Assembly (NCBI RefSeq): GCF_001113365.1
Contig: NZ_CKYA01000004.1
Span: forward strand, 104,034 to 168,033
Reading direction: 5' to 3'
DNA from: Streptococcus pneumoniae
GTDB taxonomy: Bacteria > Bacillota > Bacilli > Lactobacillales > Streptococcaceae
DNA length: 64,000 bases
Shown: piece by piece, positions 53,059 to 62,059 of the stretch
How the letters are laid out: each line of letters opens with the position of its first letter
Numbering within the stretch: position 1 is the stretch's first letter
Program-made: the position numbers and the translations under genes
The notes under the pieces: model-generated
The model's input: only the letters and a program-made list of their open reading frames with translations
Database searches by the model: none
Told to the model about the DNA's origin: nothing

Positions 53059-54621
53059 TTACACACTAGGCATATCGTGGTAAGAAACACTGCGTCCCAT
53101 CTCACCTGCATTCTCTTTTTGAACAAAGGTATTAGCATTGATGTAGGCAATAGCCGAAGCCTTCAACACATCGAAATCAAGACCTGCTGCGTTAAAGATG
53201 GTTTCTGTATCTCTGTTTTCAACAGTGACCAAGACCCGAGCCTGGGCATCAATTCCATCTGTCACAGCATCAATGGTATAGGACACCAAGCGGACGGATT
53301 GGTTAAAGAACTTGTCGATAGCGTTAAAGATTGCTTCAACAGAACCTTGCCCTATCGCATTAAATTCGACTTTCTCGCCATCCATATTAGCCAGGCTAAC
53401 GAGCGCTTCGATGTCATTATCCGCATGAGTTTGCAGTTGTAAATCATCAAAGTGGAAGCCTTCTGGATTTTCAACCATAGTTCCAGCTACCAGAGCACGA
53501 ATATCTGCATCTGTGATTTCTTGTTTCTTGTCGGCCAGTGCCTTGAACTTAGCGAAGAGTGGTTTGATGTCCTCTTCTGTAAAATCTAGGGCCAATTCTC
53601 TTAGTTTCTCAATAAAGGCATGGCGACCTGACAATTTTCCAAGCGGAAGACTGTTACTCTTGACACCGACCAATTCAGGGGTGATGATCTCATAAGTGAG
53701 AGGATTTTTAAGAACTCCATCTTGGTGAATACCAGATTCGTGAGAGAAGGCATTACCTCCAACTACGGCCTTGTTTTTAGGAACTGGAATTCCTGAGAAG
53801 CGAGAAACCATTTCTGACGTATTGATGGTCTCATTTAGGACAATACTGGTTTCTGCTTGGTAGTAATCTTGGCGAATATTGAGAGCAACTGCTATTTCTT
53901 CCAAAGCAGCATTTCCAGCTCTCTCACCAATACCGTTGATAGTTCCTTCGACACGTCCTGCCCCATTCTTGACGGCAGCAAGGCTATTAGCCACTGCCAT
54001 TCCAAGATCATCATGACAGTGAGGTGAATAGATGATCTGACGATCTGTCTTGACGTTCTCAATCAAGTATTTGAAGATAGCCCCGTACTCCTCTGGTGTG
54101 GTAAATCCTACCGTATCAGGAATATTGATATAAGACGCCCCTGCATCAACCGCTGTTTGAACAACTTGCAAGAGGAAATCCAACTCTGTTCTAGTCGCAT
54201 CTTCAGGAGAGAATTCGACAATTTCAAACTTAGAACGGGCATAAGAAACATGCTCACTGATTGCTTCCAAAATCTCTTCCTTGCTCTTATTGAGCTTGTA
54301 CTTGCGATGAATGGGACTGGTAGCGATAAAGACGTGAACTTGTGGATACTTGGCGTCCTTGAGGGCTTCATAACAAGCATCAATATCAGACTTGACAGAG
54401 CGTGCCAAACCAGTCACCGCTGTTTTCTTCAAGGCCTTAGCAATCTCCTGAACTGCTGTGAATGAATCAGGACTCGCTGCTGGAAAACCAGCTTCGATTG
54501 CTGAAATGCCCCATTTCTCCAGCTGTCTTGCTATGGCAATTTTTTCTTTGATTGAAAAGTTAACACCGGGTGTCTGCTCTCCATCCCGAAGGCTGGTATC
54601 TAGAAATTCAACTGTTCTCAT
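53059..54621 (-). CDS. leuA: 2-isopropylmalate synthase
   Basis: Committed step of leucine synthesis: acetyl-CoA plus 2-oxoisovalerate. The 520-residue, full-length enzyme has the catalytic-domain start DTSLRDGEQTPGVNF near residue 8, the metal ligands HCHDDLGMAVANS near 205, and a C-terminal LeuA allosteric domain (about 390-510) for leucine feedback. It is the first structural gene after the attenuator. Confidence 0.97.
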   Translation of the reverse strand: MRTVEFLDTSLRDGEQTPGVNFSIKEKIAIARQLEKWGISAIEAGFPAASPDSFTAVQEIAKALKKTAVTGLARSVKSDIDACYEALKDAKYPQVHVFIATSPIHRKYKLNKSKEEILEAISEHVSYARSKFEIVEFSPEDATRTELDFLLQVVQTAVDAGASYINIPDTVGFTTPEEYGAIFKYLIENVKTDRQIIYSPHCHDDLGMAVANSLAAVKNGAGRVEGTINGIGERAGNAALEEIAVALNIRQDYYQAETSIVLNETINTSEMVSRFSGIPVPKNKAVVGGNAFSHESGIHQDGVLKNPLTYEIITPELVGVKSNSLPLGKLSGRHAFIEKLRELALDFTEEDIKPLFAKFKALADKKQEITDADIRALVAGTMVENPEGFHFDDLQLQTHADNDIEALVSLANMDGEKVEFNAIGQGSVEAIFNAIDKFFNQSVRLVSYTIDAVTDGIDAQARVLVTVENRDTETIFNAAGLDFDVLKASAIAYINANTFVQKENAGEMGRSVSYHDMPSV

Positions 54622-54649
54622 AAGATTTCCCCTTTTCCAAATGTGATTT

Positions 54650-54686
54650 TAAAAAAACATCTCGCTCAGAAACCCAAGCGAGATGT
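54650..54686 (-). terminator. leu operon attenuator terminator
   Basis: ACATCTCGCT (54657-54666) and AGCGAGATGT (54677-54686) form a perfect ten-pair stem; on the minus strand seven T residues follow. It lies between the leader peptide and leuA. An alternative pairing of 54694-54704 with 54674-54682 would disrupt it. Confidence 0.9.
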
Positions 54687-54733
54687 TGATTTACTCCCGC
54701 TTGGTAAGCCAAACAGGACTAATGCTTTTTGCA

Positions 54734-54787
54734 CTAGCCCGAGTACCTCAACAACAAAGCAAATTGATTAAACTTAGCTGTTCTCAT
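54734..54787 (-). CDS. leuL: leu leader peptide
   Basis: A 17-residue peptide, MRTAKFNQFALLLRYSG, with three consecutive Leu codons (TTG) and AAGGAG at 54798-54803 as ribosome site. Its stop codon lies in the 5' arm of a ten-pair hairpin (54731-54741 with 54716-54725). Stalling at the Leu codons when leucyl-tRNA is scarce should favour the antiterminator. This is the layout of ribosome-mediated attenuation, known for Lactococcus leu genes, rather than a T-box. Confidence 0.88.
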   Translation of the reverse strand: MRTAKFNQFALLLRYSG

Positions 54788-54823
54788 GTTTGACTTTCTC
54801 CTTCGTTTGATATCTTGTTTAGT

Positions 54824-54852
54824 ATTTTAGCATAGGCAAAAGCACTTGTCAA
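54824..54852 (-). promoter_or_regulatory. leu operon promoter
   Basis: On the minus strand consensus TTGACA (54847-54852), a 17-base spacer and TAAAAT (54824-54829). It lies about 30 bases before the leader peptide ATG. Confidence 0.85.
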
Positions 54853-54864
54853 GAAAAAATCAAA

Positions 54865-54879
54865 TATTTTCTGAAAATT
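54865..54879. promoter_or_regulatory. CodY box upstream of leu promoter
   Basis: TATTTTCTGAAAATT matches the CodY consensus AATTTTCWGAAAATT at 14 of 15 positions. It lies 12 bases upstream of the -35, so branched-chain amino acids and CodY probably repress the operon, on top of attenuation. Confidence 0.75.
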
Positions 54880-54934
54880 TCTTCAGTAGAGAATATTTAG
54901 CTAATTGAAAGTTATTGAAAATCCTTGAAATATT

Positions 54935-55591
54935 TCATTTTTTAGAAGTTAAATTCCAGCTTCTTTCTATCAATTCCAGTACTTCTTCATCTGATAAAGT
55001 ATCATCAAGCGCCACACTAATCCAGTAGCGTTTGTTCATATGAAAAGCTGGATAAATGCCCTTTTGTGAAAGCAAGTCCGCTACTTGGTCGTGTTTGAGA
55101 TTGACTGCTTCCACTTGTCCTTCTCTGCCCTTTTCCAGCTTATCCCAAGAGATTTTCATCAAGACGGCATACCACTTTTGATTTCCTTCATGTCTTAATA
55201 CTGCCGTATCAGGCGATTTCTCCCACAGATACTCCAACTGGTTTCCATACTTTTCCTGAATCTGAGCCATGATACGCTTAGTCTGAGGACAGATAAAATC
55301 TTGCACATCAAAACAAACCTTCCGAATCTGGTAGAGAATCTCCAGACAAGCCTCACGGACACTTGCAACAAAACTTCCTGTCATACTTTCCATATGAACT
55401 TGAGGATAGAGGTCGCCCGTTTCCTGATCAAAGACCTGAAAACTCACATTATCAGTAGTGATGGAGACTGTCATGACAAAGTCACCCTGCAAAATCTTGG
55501 AGCTATAATTCCAGACTTCCCCATTTTCTACAAGACCATAGGCATGAGCTTTTTCTTTATTAAACTGATAGGATTTAAAAATTTCAAACAT
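54935..55591 (-). CDS. MmcQ/YjbR-family protein
   Basis: A 218-residue protein. The C-terminal half (about 110-215) fits the CyaY-like YjbR/MmcQ fold: YLWEKSPDTAVLRHEGNQKWYAVLMKI, then KHDQVADLLSQKGIYPAFHMNKRYWISVAL. A DNA-binding role has been suggested for the family but is not established. The N-terminal 100 residues are an extra domain common in streptococcal members. It may be read from cutC or its own promoter. Confidence 0.85.
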   Translation of the reverse strand: MFEIFKSYQFNKEKAHAYGLVENGEVWNYSSKILQGDFVMTVSITTDNVSFQVFDQETGDLYPQVHMESMTGSFVASVREACLEILYQIRKVCFDVQDFICPQTKRIMAQIQEKYGNQLEYLWEKSPDTAVLRHEGNQKWYAVLMKISWDKLEKGREGQVEAVNLKHDQVADLLSQKGIYPAFHMNKRYWISVALDDTLSDEEVLELIERSWNLTSKK

Positions 55592-55596
55592 AAGTG

Positions 55597-55622
55597 AAAA
55601 CTGCTACCCAAAGCTAGCAGTT
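55597..55622 (-). terminator. hairpin between cutC and the YjbR-like gene
   Basis: AACTGCTA and TAGCAGTT pair around a GCTTTGGG-type loop, followed on the minus strand by TTTT. It is a possible cutC terminator only a few bases before the next start codon. Confidence 0.45.
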
Positions 55623-55634
55623 CCTTTCTATTTT

Positions 55635-56267
55635 TTAAAAGACAACCTTAGTTCCATGCAATTGAGTCACGCCTAGCTGATCGATAAAGGTTTGACGGTT
55701 GTCAAGGTCAATCCCTCCACCAGGTAGAATTTCAATTTTACCTTTAGCGTGCTCTAAAATTCTGTGATAGTGAGCAAAGCGTTTTTCTAAGGAGTCACCA
55801 GACACACCAGCACGAGTTAGGATACGAGTGACACCGGCTTGGCTGAGCCAGTCAATAGCCTCCAACTGCTCTTCATCACTCAATTCATCAAAGGCCATGT
55901 GGAAGACAATTTCCATTCCTTTTGATGCAGCAATTAACTTTTCAAGATTAGGCTTATCCAACTTCTTATCAGCAGTTAAGGTACCAAATACAACCCCTTG
56001 ACTTCCAGCCTGAGCAGTCAAGCGAATGTCTTCTAGCATAATAGCAATTTCCATATCATTATAGACAAAGTCGCCACCACGTGGACGAATCATAGTCATG
56101 ATGGTCGTATCGTAGTTAGCTGCCAGTTCAACCGCTGCCTTAGTCACTCCATAGCTGGGTGTTGTCCCACCAACTGCAAGATTATCACAGAGTTCGATTC
56201 GACGAGCTCCAGCCTGCATCGCTTTTTCAAGCAAGGTCACATTTTCAGCACAAAATTCGTAAATCAT
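55635..56267 (-). CDS. cutC: CutC family protein
   Basis: A 210-residue TIM-barrel protein: ARRIELCDNLAVGGTTPSYG near residue 21, MIRPRGGDFVYND near 59 and EILPGGGID near 180 are the CutC signatures. It was first linked to copper tolerance; the biochemical role is unsettled. It is slightly shorter than the E. coli protein, as usual in Firmicutes. Confidence 0.92.
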   Translation of the reverse strand: MIYEFCAENVTLLEKAMQAGARRIELCDNLAVGGTTPSYGVTKAAVELAANYDTTIMTMIRPRGGDFVYNDMEIAIMLEDIRLTAQAGSQGVVFGTLTADKKLDKPNLEKLIAASKGMEIVFHMAFDELSDEEQLEAIDWLSQAGVTRILTRAGVSGDSLEKRFAHYHRILEHAKGKIEILPGGGIDLDNRQTFIDQLGVTQLHGTKVVF

Positions 56268-56357
56268 TTGATTCTCCTTGAAGATTACTTTAAATTTATT
56301 ATATCATATTGTTGTGAATATGCTTTCATTTATATCAAGGAAAATAGATACTATTTT

Positions 56358-56717
56358 TTACTCTTTGTCTGGAATGACCTTGAAGAGATAATAGGTGATA
56401 AAGATGGTCAAAGCTCCCAGACCGATTTTGACTGGTAAGAGAGGGGCAAAATAAATGGAAATTCCCATCAAGATGTAGATAGATACGATAATTTTTTTCT
56501 TGCGTTCACGCGCAATAGACCTAGTCTCGCGAAAATCAGCTACATATGTTTGATAGAGTTTGGTATGATAAAGCCAATCTTCGAAGCGCTTGGAACTTCT
56601 GGAGAAACAAGCAATAGACAACAAAAGGAAAGGCGTTGTGGGCAACAAGGGCAAAACGACCCCAACAATAGCCAAGGCTAGTGATAAAAAACCAATAATT
56701 AGATAGATAATACGCAT
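56358..56717 (-). CDS. DUF454 (YbaN-family) membrane protein
   Basis: A 119-residue protein with three or four hydrophobic segments and the DUF454 pattern GVVLPLLPTTPFLLLSIACFSRSS followed by the FEDWL segment. Its function is unknown. A BOX element lies directly upstream on the other side of the start. Confidence 0.88.
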   Translation of the reverse strand: MRIIYLIIGFLSLALAIVGVVLPLLPTTPFLLLSIACFSRSSKRFEDWLYHTKLYQTYVADFRETRSIARERKKKIIVSIYILMGISIYFAPLLPVKIGLGALTIFITYYLFKVIPDKE

Positions 56718-56732
56718 AACTTCTCCTAGTTA

Positions 56733-56837
56733 ATACTCAATAAAAATCAAAGAGCAAATTAGGAAGCTAGCCGCAGGTTGTACTGGAGTACGGCAAGGCG
56801 AAGCTGACGTGGTTTGAATTTGATTTTCGAAGAGTAT
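56733..56837 (-). repeat. BOX element (A-C)
   Basis: boxA is at the right end on the minus strand (ATACTCTTCGAAAATC, then a diverged CAAATTCAAACC) and boxC at the left. There is no B unit. It lies between topA and the DUF454 gene. Confidence 0.9.
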
Positions 56838-56892
56838 AAAATAATCTTCTTCTAGTTTCGCACACAATGATGAATTTTGTCAAGCTCCAACC

Positions 56893-56928
56893 AAAAAGAG
56901 CCTGAAATTCACTTTCAGGACTCTCTTC
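56893..56928 (-). terminator. topA terminator
   Basis: On the minus strand GAG-CCTGAAA and TTTCAGG-CTC form a stem, followed by TTTTT. It directly follows the topA stop codon. Confidence 0.85.
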
Positions 56929-59016
56929 TTATTTAATCTTTTCTTCTTCATAGTCACCCTTACTACATACAATCTGTTTGCCACCACCACGGACTTTTTT
57001 CTCCATGAGAAAGTTGCCACATTTTGGACAGTCACGACCAACAGGCTTGTCCCAAGATGTAAATTCACAGTCTGGATAGCGATTGCAACCATAGAAGAGG
57101 CGATTACGTTTGGTTTTGCGTTCAATGATTTGTCCCTGATGACAACTTGGACACTCAACACCAATCTCTTTCACGATTGCTTGGGTATGGCGGCAATCTG
57201 GGAAATTGCTACAAGCGTAGAACTTACCAAAACGACCAAGTTTAATAACCATTGGACTACCACACACTTCACAGTCAAATCCAGCTGGTTCATCCTTGAT
57301 TTGGATTTTCTCCATTTCTTCTTCAGCCTTGGCAACCTCTTTAGAGAATGGTTTGTAAAAGGCATCAATGACACGTTGCCACTGCTCTTTTCCAATTTCG
57401 ACGTCATCCAGTTTGCCTTCCATTTCAGCTGTGAAGGTCACGTTTACAATATCTGGGAAATATTCAACGATGAGCTTGTTAACAATTTCTCCCAACTCTG
57501 TCGGTTCAAAGCGTTTGGCTGCAAGGCGAACATAATAACGTTTCTGAATAGTTTCAATGGTCGGTGCGTAGGTTGACGGACGTCCAACCCCATTTTCCTC
57601 CAAGGTCTTGATCAGTGTCGCCTCAGAATAGCGGGCAGGCGGTTGAGTAAAATGTTGCTCTGGTTTGCTATTGACCTGTTTGACCACATCTCCAACAGCC
57701 ATATCTGGTAACATCTTATTCTTGTCAGAATCATTATAAATGGCAAGATAACCATCAAACTTAACCTGACTACCATTGGCAGCAAATTGAACTCCATTTT
57801 GAGACAATTTAACAGCCATAGTATCAAAGACAGCAGCTGTCATCTGGCTGGCTACAAAACGATTCCAGATAAGGGTATAAAGCTTGAGCTGATCCTTATC
57901 CAGATACTTAGCGATGCTTTCCGGTGTATTAAAGACACTAGACGGACGAATAGCCTCGTGGGCATCCTGAGCTCCAGAAGCATTTTTGACCTTGCTACCA
58001 TGCTTAGAATACTTGCTACCAAAACGGTCCGTAATGAAACTTGCTGCTTCATTTTGCGCTACTGGACTGATACGAGTCGAATCAGTACGCATATAGGTAA
58101 TCAAACCTTGCACACCAGAACCGATATTGATCCCCTCATAGAGCTGCTGCGCAACCATCATGGTCTTTCGAGTACGAAAGTTAATTTTATTGGCCGCATC
58201 CATCTGCATAGATGAAGTGGTATAAGGTAAAGGAGCATTGCGTTTGCGCTCTTTCTTATCTACCTGATCCACTGAAAAATCTTTGCTAGTCAGACGAGAC
58301 AAGACTTCCTTAACCTCATCATTGCTAGTCAGTTTCAGCTTTTTACCATCTACTCCATAGAAGGAAGCCTGAAATTGCTTGGTTCCCTTTTTAAAGACGC
58401 CATCAACTGTCCAGTATTCTTCTGGCTGGAAGGCATTGATTTCATTTTCACGGTCAATGATGAGTTTAAGGGCAATGGACTGTACGCGACCTGCTGACAA
58501 ACCCTTCTTAACCTTCTTCCACAAAATAGGCGAAATCGAATAGCCTACCAAGCGGTCTAGGACACGACGAGCCTGTTGGGCATCGACCAAGTCCATATCA
58601 ATCTTACGAGGTTCTTTAAAAGCATTTTTGACCGCATCCTTGGTGATTTCATTGAAGACCACACGGTTGGCATCATTTTCATCTAAGTTGAGAATGTGGG
58701 CCAAATGCCAAGAAATCGCTTCTCCTTCACGGTCCGGGTCACTCGCCAGAAAGACTTTATTAGCTTTTTTAGCTTCTTTTTTCAAGTCATTGATAAGAGG
58801 ACCTTTTCCTCGGATATTGATATATTGCGGTTCATAATTATTTTCAATATCGACGGACATACTGGATTTCTTCAAATCACGGATATGCCCGACACTGGCT
58901 AAAACCTTGTAGTTTCTGCCTAGATATTTTTCAATCGTCTTGGCCTTAGCAGGCGACTCCACGATGACTAGATTTTTTTTAACTGTTGATTTTTTCTTTT
59001 TTGTTGCCGTAGCCAC
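56929..59016 (-). CDS. topA: DNA topoisomerase I
   Basis: Relaxes negative supercoils (type IA). From GTG at 59016 it has 695 residues, which I recall as the pneumococcal length; AAAGGTG precedes it, while the upstream in-frame TTG has no ribosome site. The TOPRIM domain begins NLVIVESPAKAKTIEKYLG and contains SDPDREGEAISWH. The catalytic Tyr is in YMRTDSTRIS near residue 310. Three C-terminal zinc-finger-like segments carry CxxC pairs (CEVCGSP, CPSCHQG, CPKCGNF). Confidence 0.96.
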   Translation of the reverse strand: MATATKKKKSTVKKNLVIVESPAKAKTIEKYLGRNYKVLASVGHIRDLKKSSMSVDIENNYEPQYINIRGKGPLINDLKKEAKKANKVFLASDPDREGEAISWHLAHILNLDENDANRVVFNEITKDAVKNAFKEPRKIDMDLVDAQQARRVLDRLVGYSISPILWKKVKKGLSAGRVQSIALKLIIDRENEINAFQPEEYWTVDGVFKKGTKQFQASFYGVDGKKLKLTSNDEVKEVLSRLTSKDFSVDQVDKKERKRNAPLPYTTSSMQMDAANKINFRTRKTMMVAQQLYEGINIGSGVQGLITYMRTDSTRISPVAQNEAASFITDRFGSKYSKHGSKVKNASGAQDAHEAIRPSSVFNTPESIAKYLDKDQLKLYTLIWNRFVASQMTAAVFDTMAVKLSQNGVQFAANGSQVKFDGYLAIYNDSDKNKMLPDMAVGDVVKQVNSKPEQHFTQPPARYSEATLIKTLEENGVGRPSTYAPTIETIQKRYYVRLAAKRFEPTELGEIVNKLIVEYFPDIVNVTFTAEMEGKLDDVEIGKEQWQRVIDAFYKPFSKEVAKAEEEMEKIQIKDEPAGFDCEVCGSPMVIKLGRFGKFYACSNFPDCRHTQAIVKEIGVECPSCHQGQIIERKTKRNRLFYGCNRYPDCEFTSWDKPVGRDCPKCGNFLMEKKVRGGGKQIVCSKGDYEEEKIK

Positions 59017-59182
59017 AGTATCACACCTTTTCAAAGTAATAAACTTTATAAAGTGTAAACCATTTTTTGAACCCTGTCAAGACTTAGCTACTATAATAGA
59101 AGAAAAGTTTTATACTTAAGACCTCAGTCTTCCTTTGATATACATAGAAGACTCACGAGAAAAATCAGCTATTCTCAAGAAA

Positions 59183-60226
59183 TTATTGCTCCTCAGACTC
59201 TGTATCAAATTTATTAGCTTTTTCCTTTTCTTTTGCTTCCTTATCCTTGATATACTGGAAGAAATACTCTACCAGTTCTTCCTTGCTAAGTTGTTCTGAA
59301 TCAGACAATTGTGAAACTTGAACAGAAACATCACTTAAACCATAGTCACCTCTCTTACTTAAAATCATATCAAGCTCTTCTTCTGTTAAATAATTTCCTG
59401 AAATGGTTAGCTTTAGGGTATGATTTTTTTTAGAATAGGTTTTTTTCAAAATATTATGCCCCTGAAACTGCTCTGATATAAATTTATTAAGGGACTCTTT
59501 TTTCAATGTTTCTCTCACTAAAGTCGTTGCAGAGATGAAACTCGGAATCATCAGCAAAACAGCAACTAGAAGCAAAATCCTGCGCATTTTAGAGTCTTCT
59601 TCATTATCTCTAAAATAGTGCTTCTTAACCATCATCAACCTAACACCTATATAAGTCGCAATGACAATAAAGCTACAATTGATGAGGAATAGGTAAGAGG
59701 AGCCTATGATAAATTTTAGATTAGCAGAAGCAATAGCATAACCTACCGTACAAAGAGGAGGCATCAAAGCAGTTGCAATAGCGACACCAGGGACAATATT
59801 ATTGGTCTCTTTTTTCCTAGCACCAATAATACCTGCTATCCCTCCTACAAAAGCAATGAGAACATCCCAAATAGTCGGAGAGGTTCTAGCAACAATCTCA
59901 GAACTAGCATACGAAATGGGAGAAAGATAAAAATAAAGTGTTGAAGCGATTAAACTGGCAAGAATTTGAATAGCTAATATTTTAAAAGATTTTCTTAACA
60001 ATTTAAAATCAAATATAGCTAGAGAGAGCCCAACTCCCAGAATAGGTGTCATCAAAGGAGAGATTAACATGGCTCCAATAATCACGGGAGTCGAATCCAT
60101 ATTTAATCCGATAGAGGCGATAAGCATGGCACATAGCAAAATCGCTAAATCACTTCTGGAGAGTTCTAATTCTTCGTATATTTTATTTCTAAATTCTACC
60201 AACGAATACAGTTTATTATTTGTCAC
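59183..60226 (-). CDS. DUF389 (TIGR00341-like) membrane protein
   Basis: A 347-residue protein with about seven hydrophobic spans and the DUF389 core LIASIGLNMDSTPVIIGAMLISPLMTPILG and GVAIATALMPPLCTVGYA. The C-terminal 120 residues are soluble and acidic. Its function is unknown; it may be a transporter. It is monocistronic, between topA and a BOX element. Confidence 0.88.
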   Translation of the reverse strand: MTNNKLYSLVEFRNKIYEELELSRSDLAILLCAMLIASIGLNMDSTPVIIGAMLISPLMTPILGVGLSLAIFDFKLLRKSFKILAIQILASLIASTLYFYLSPISYASSEIVARTSPTIWDVLIAFVGGIAGIIGARKKETNNIVPGVAIATALMPPLCTVGYAIASANLKFIIGSSYLFLINCSFIVIATYIGVRLMMVKKHYFRDNEEDSKMRRILLLVAVLLMIPSFISATTLVRETLKKESLNKFISEQFQGHNILKKTYSKKNHTLKLTISGNYLTEEELDMILSKRGDYGLSDVSVQVSQLSDSEQLSKEELVEYFFQYIKDKEAKEKEKANKFDTESEEQ

Positions 60227-60259
60227 AAATATCTTCCTTTCCTAGCTAACTAGTCGCTA

Positions 60260-60411
60260 ATACTCTTCGAAAATCTCTTCAAACCACGTCAGCTTCACCT
60301 TGCCGTAGATATATGTAACTGACTTCGTCAGTCTTATCTACAACCTCAAAGCAGTGCTTTGAGCAGCCTGCGGCTAGCTTCCTAGTTTGCTCTTTGATTT
60401 TCATTGAGTAT
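60260..60411 (+). repeat. BOX element (A-B-C)
   Basis: boxA (ATACTCTTCGAAAATC) starts on the plus strand. One boxB-like unit with AACTGACTTCGTCAGTCTTATC follows, then boxC ending TTTTCATTGAGTAT. Its orientation is opposite to the other BOX copies here. Confidence 0.93.
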
Positions 60412-60533
60412 AAAATCCTAACAAACTCAATGCTTTAGTAGTCTGATATGCCAATCTCATGAGGTCTTTTTATCATTTTCCATAATATCCTGACGCAAAT
60501 GTCTACTGCTATCTCTCATCAGCTTCATTTCTA

Positions 60534-60626
60534 GTAAATGAAAATCAAACTCGGAAACTCACCGTAGCTTGCTCGAAACACAGCAAGGCAAAGCTGAGCG
60601 GATTGAAAAAGATTTTCGAAAAGTAT
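60534..60626 (-). repeat. degenerate BOX element
   Basis: Both ends resemble BOX ends (TAAATGAAAATCAAA on the left, GATTTTCGAAAAGTAT on the right) with many substitutions. It lies in the 60412-60998 stretch that otherwise shows no gene, only the hairpin repeat described next. Confidence 0.6.
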
Positions 60627-60883
60627 CATCATCAATTTCAGACCATTTTTTATAATAACCATTTTATTTTTATCTGTCAAGGTCTTTGAATTCTTTCTTA
60701 ACAAACCGCTTATAACCTCTACTCTTGAAGGCTTTATTTTTCCTTACTGACAAGATTTTAGATGATAAGTCCCCCTAACAGTAAGCTAAGCAAGATTAGT
60801 CACAAGCAACTCTCCTTTCTCAATTACACTAAATTGCTTTCCTTCCTATGGGAAAAGTCCTCCACTCTACTTATTCACTTAGA

Positions 60884-60980
60884 AAAACGCATAAGATCAA
60901 GTGATGAAAACCTGATAGGATGCGTTTTATTGTGGGGATATTTACTTCATTTTCTATTAAAAATTGATTTTTTCTCAGTA
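60884..60980 (+). repeat. dispersed hairpin repeat, copy 4
   Basis: AAAACGCAT and ATGCGTTTT flank a GATCA.../TGAT arm, followed by GTGGGGATATTTACTTCATTTT as in copies 2 and 3. It may also act as a terminator next to dprA, which ends at 60999 on the minus strand. Confidence 0.55.
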
Positions 60981-60998
60981 TTCTAGCTTATATAATGT

Positions 60999-61847
60999 TT
61001 AAAATTCAAATTCCGCAAGAACATCCTGCCCACTGGTGACCAATTTTGCCCCTTCTTGAATCAAATGATGGCAACCGTCTGATAGTCCATCTAAAATGCT
61101 ACCAGGAATAGCAAAGACATCGCGCCCTTCTTCCATTGCCCTCTCACAGGTAATGAGACTACCTGAGCGCATCTTAGCCTCTGCTACAATCACACCTCGA
61201 CAAAGTCCAGCAATAATGCGATTACGGGCAGGAAAATGAAATTTCAGAGGTTGTTCGCCAGGTCCATATTCACTTAGAACTAGATGATCATTTCCGATAT
61301 AGTCTTGCAAACGTTTATTGGCTTTAGGATAAAACACATCCAGTCCTGTTCCAATCACTGCAATGGTTTTTCCGCCATTCTGAAGAGCTGCCATATGAGC
61401 TGCTGTATCGATACCCTTGGCTAAGCCACTGACAATAACCAGTTCATTTTCCAAGCCTTGAATGACTTTTTCAACTGACTTAGCTCCCTGTTTGCTACAA
61501 GCACGACTGCCCACGACCGCTACCTTAGGAAATTTCAAGAGGTCGAGATTCCCCTTGTAAAATAAAAGTACAGGTGCATCGTATATTTCACTCAAATCCC
61601 AAGGATAACAGTCGTCTAAAATAGAGAAAGATGGAAATTTTTGAAACTCCTTCTCCAAATGCGCATCATCTATCTGAAAATAACGTTCCATAAAAACGGC
61701 TGGATTACGGCAACCTGATATATCTGCAATATCACCTAACAACAGTTCTTGATCAACATTTTCACCGTATTCTAGGACTGTCAAAATCTGTTGATTGGTC
61801 AAACCTGATTTTTTTAACTTATAGATTTCATAGTTTGTGATTTTCAT
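60999..61847 (-). CDS. dprA: DNA processing protein DprA
   Basis: Loads RecA onto incoming single-stranded DNA during natural transformation and helps shut off competence. The 282-residue protein has an N-terminal SAM-like domain and a Rossmann-like core: VAVVGSRACSKQGAKSV near residue 108, SGLAKGIDTAAH, GTGLDVFYP, PARNRIIAGL and EAKMRSGSLITCERAMEEGR. ATG at 61847 follows GGAG. A ComX-type cin-box lies upstream. Confidence 0.97.
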   Translation of the reverse strand: MKITNYEIYKLKKSGLTNQQILTVLEYGENVDQELLLGDIADISGCRNPAVFMERYFQIDDAHLEKEFQKFPSFSILDDCYPWDLSEIYDAPVLLFYKGNLDLLKFPKVAVVGSRACSKQGAKSVEKVIQGLENELVIVSGLAKGIDTAAHMAALQNGGKTIAVIGTGLDVFYPKANKRLQDYIGNDHLVLSEYGPGEQPLKFHFPARNRIIAGLCRGVIVAEAKMRSGSLITCERAMEEGRDVFAIPGSILDGLSDGCHHLIQEGAKLVTSGQDVLAEFEF

Positions 61848-61881
61848 AAATAGCTCCATTTCTTTTTTCTACTCATCTATT

Positions 61882-61889
61882 TATTCGTA
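61882..61889 (-). promoter_or_regulatory. cin-box (ComX/SigX promoter) of dprA
   Basis: The minus strand reads TTTTTTACGAATAAA, containing the full 8-base cin-box TACGAATA at the -10 position of late competence promoters. It lies 34 bases before the dprA start codon. Confidence 0.9.
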
Positions 61890-61943
61890 AAAAATCAAAA
61901 AAACATCCGACTATTTGTAATCCCCCAATAATGAAGTATATTG

Positions 61944-61995
61944 AAAAATCTCCAGACTAGAGAACTCATTGACGGTTCCTAATCTGGAGATTTTA
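61944..61995. terminator. terminator after the second surface-protein gene
   Basis: AAAATCTCCAGA and TCTGGAGATTTT form a perfect stem with a loop of about 28 bases, A and T runs outside. It lies about 65 bases past the minus-strand surface-protein stop. Confidence 0.7.
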
Positions 61996-62059
61996 TTATT
62001 TCCTCATCATAGCTACAAAGCTACTCACTCAGTTCCTGAAAGTAGTGTTTTCTTCAAAA

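Noticed and set aside
54640..54850. T-box riboswitch for the leu operon
   Set aside because: No T-box consensus sequence or specifier stem is seen, while a leader peptide with Leu codons and alternative hairpins is.
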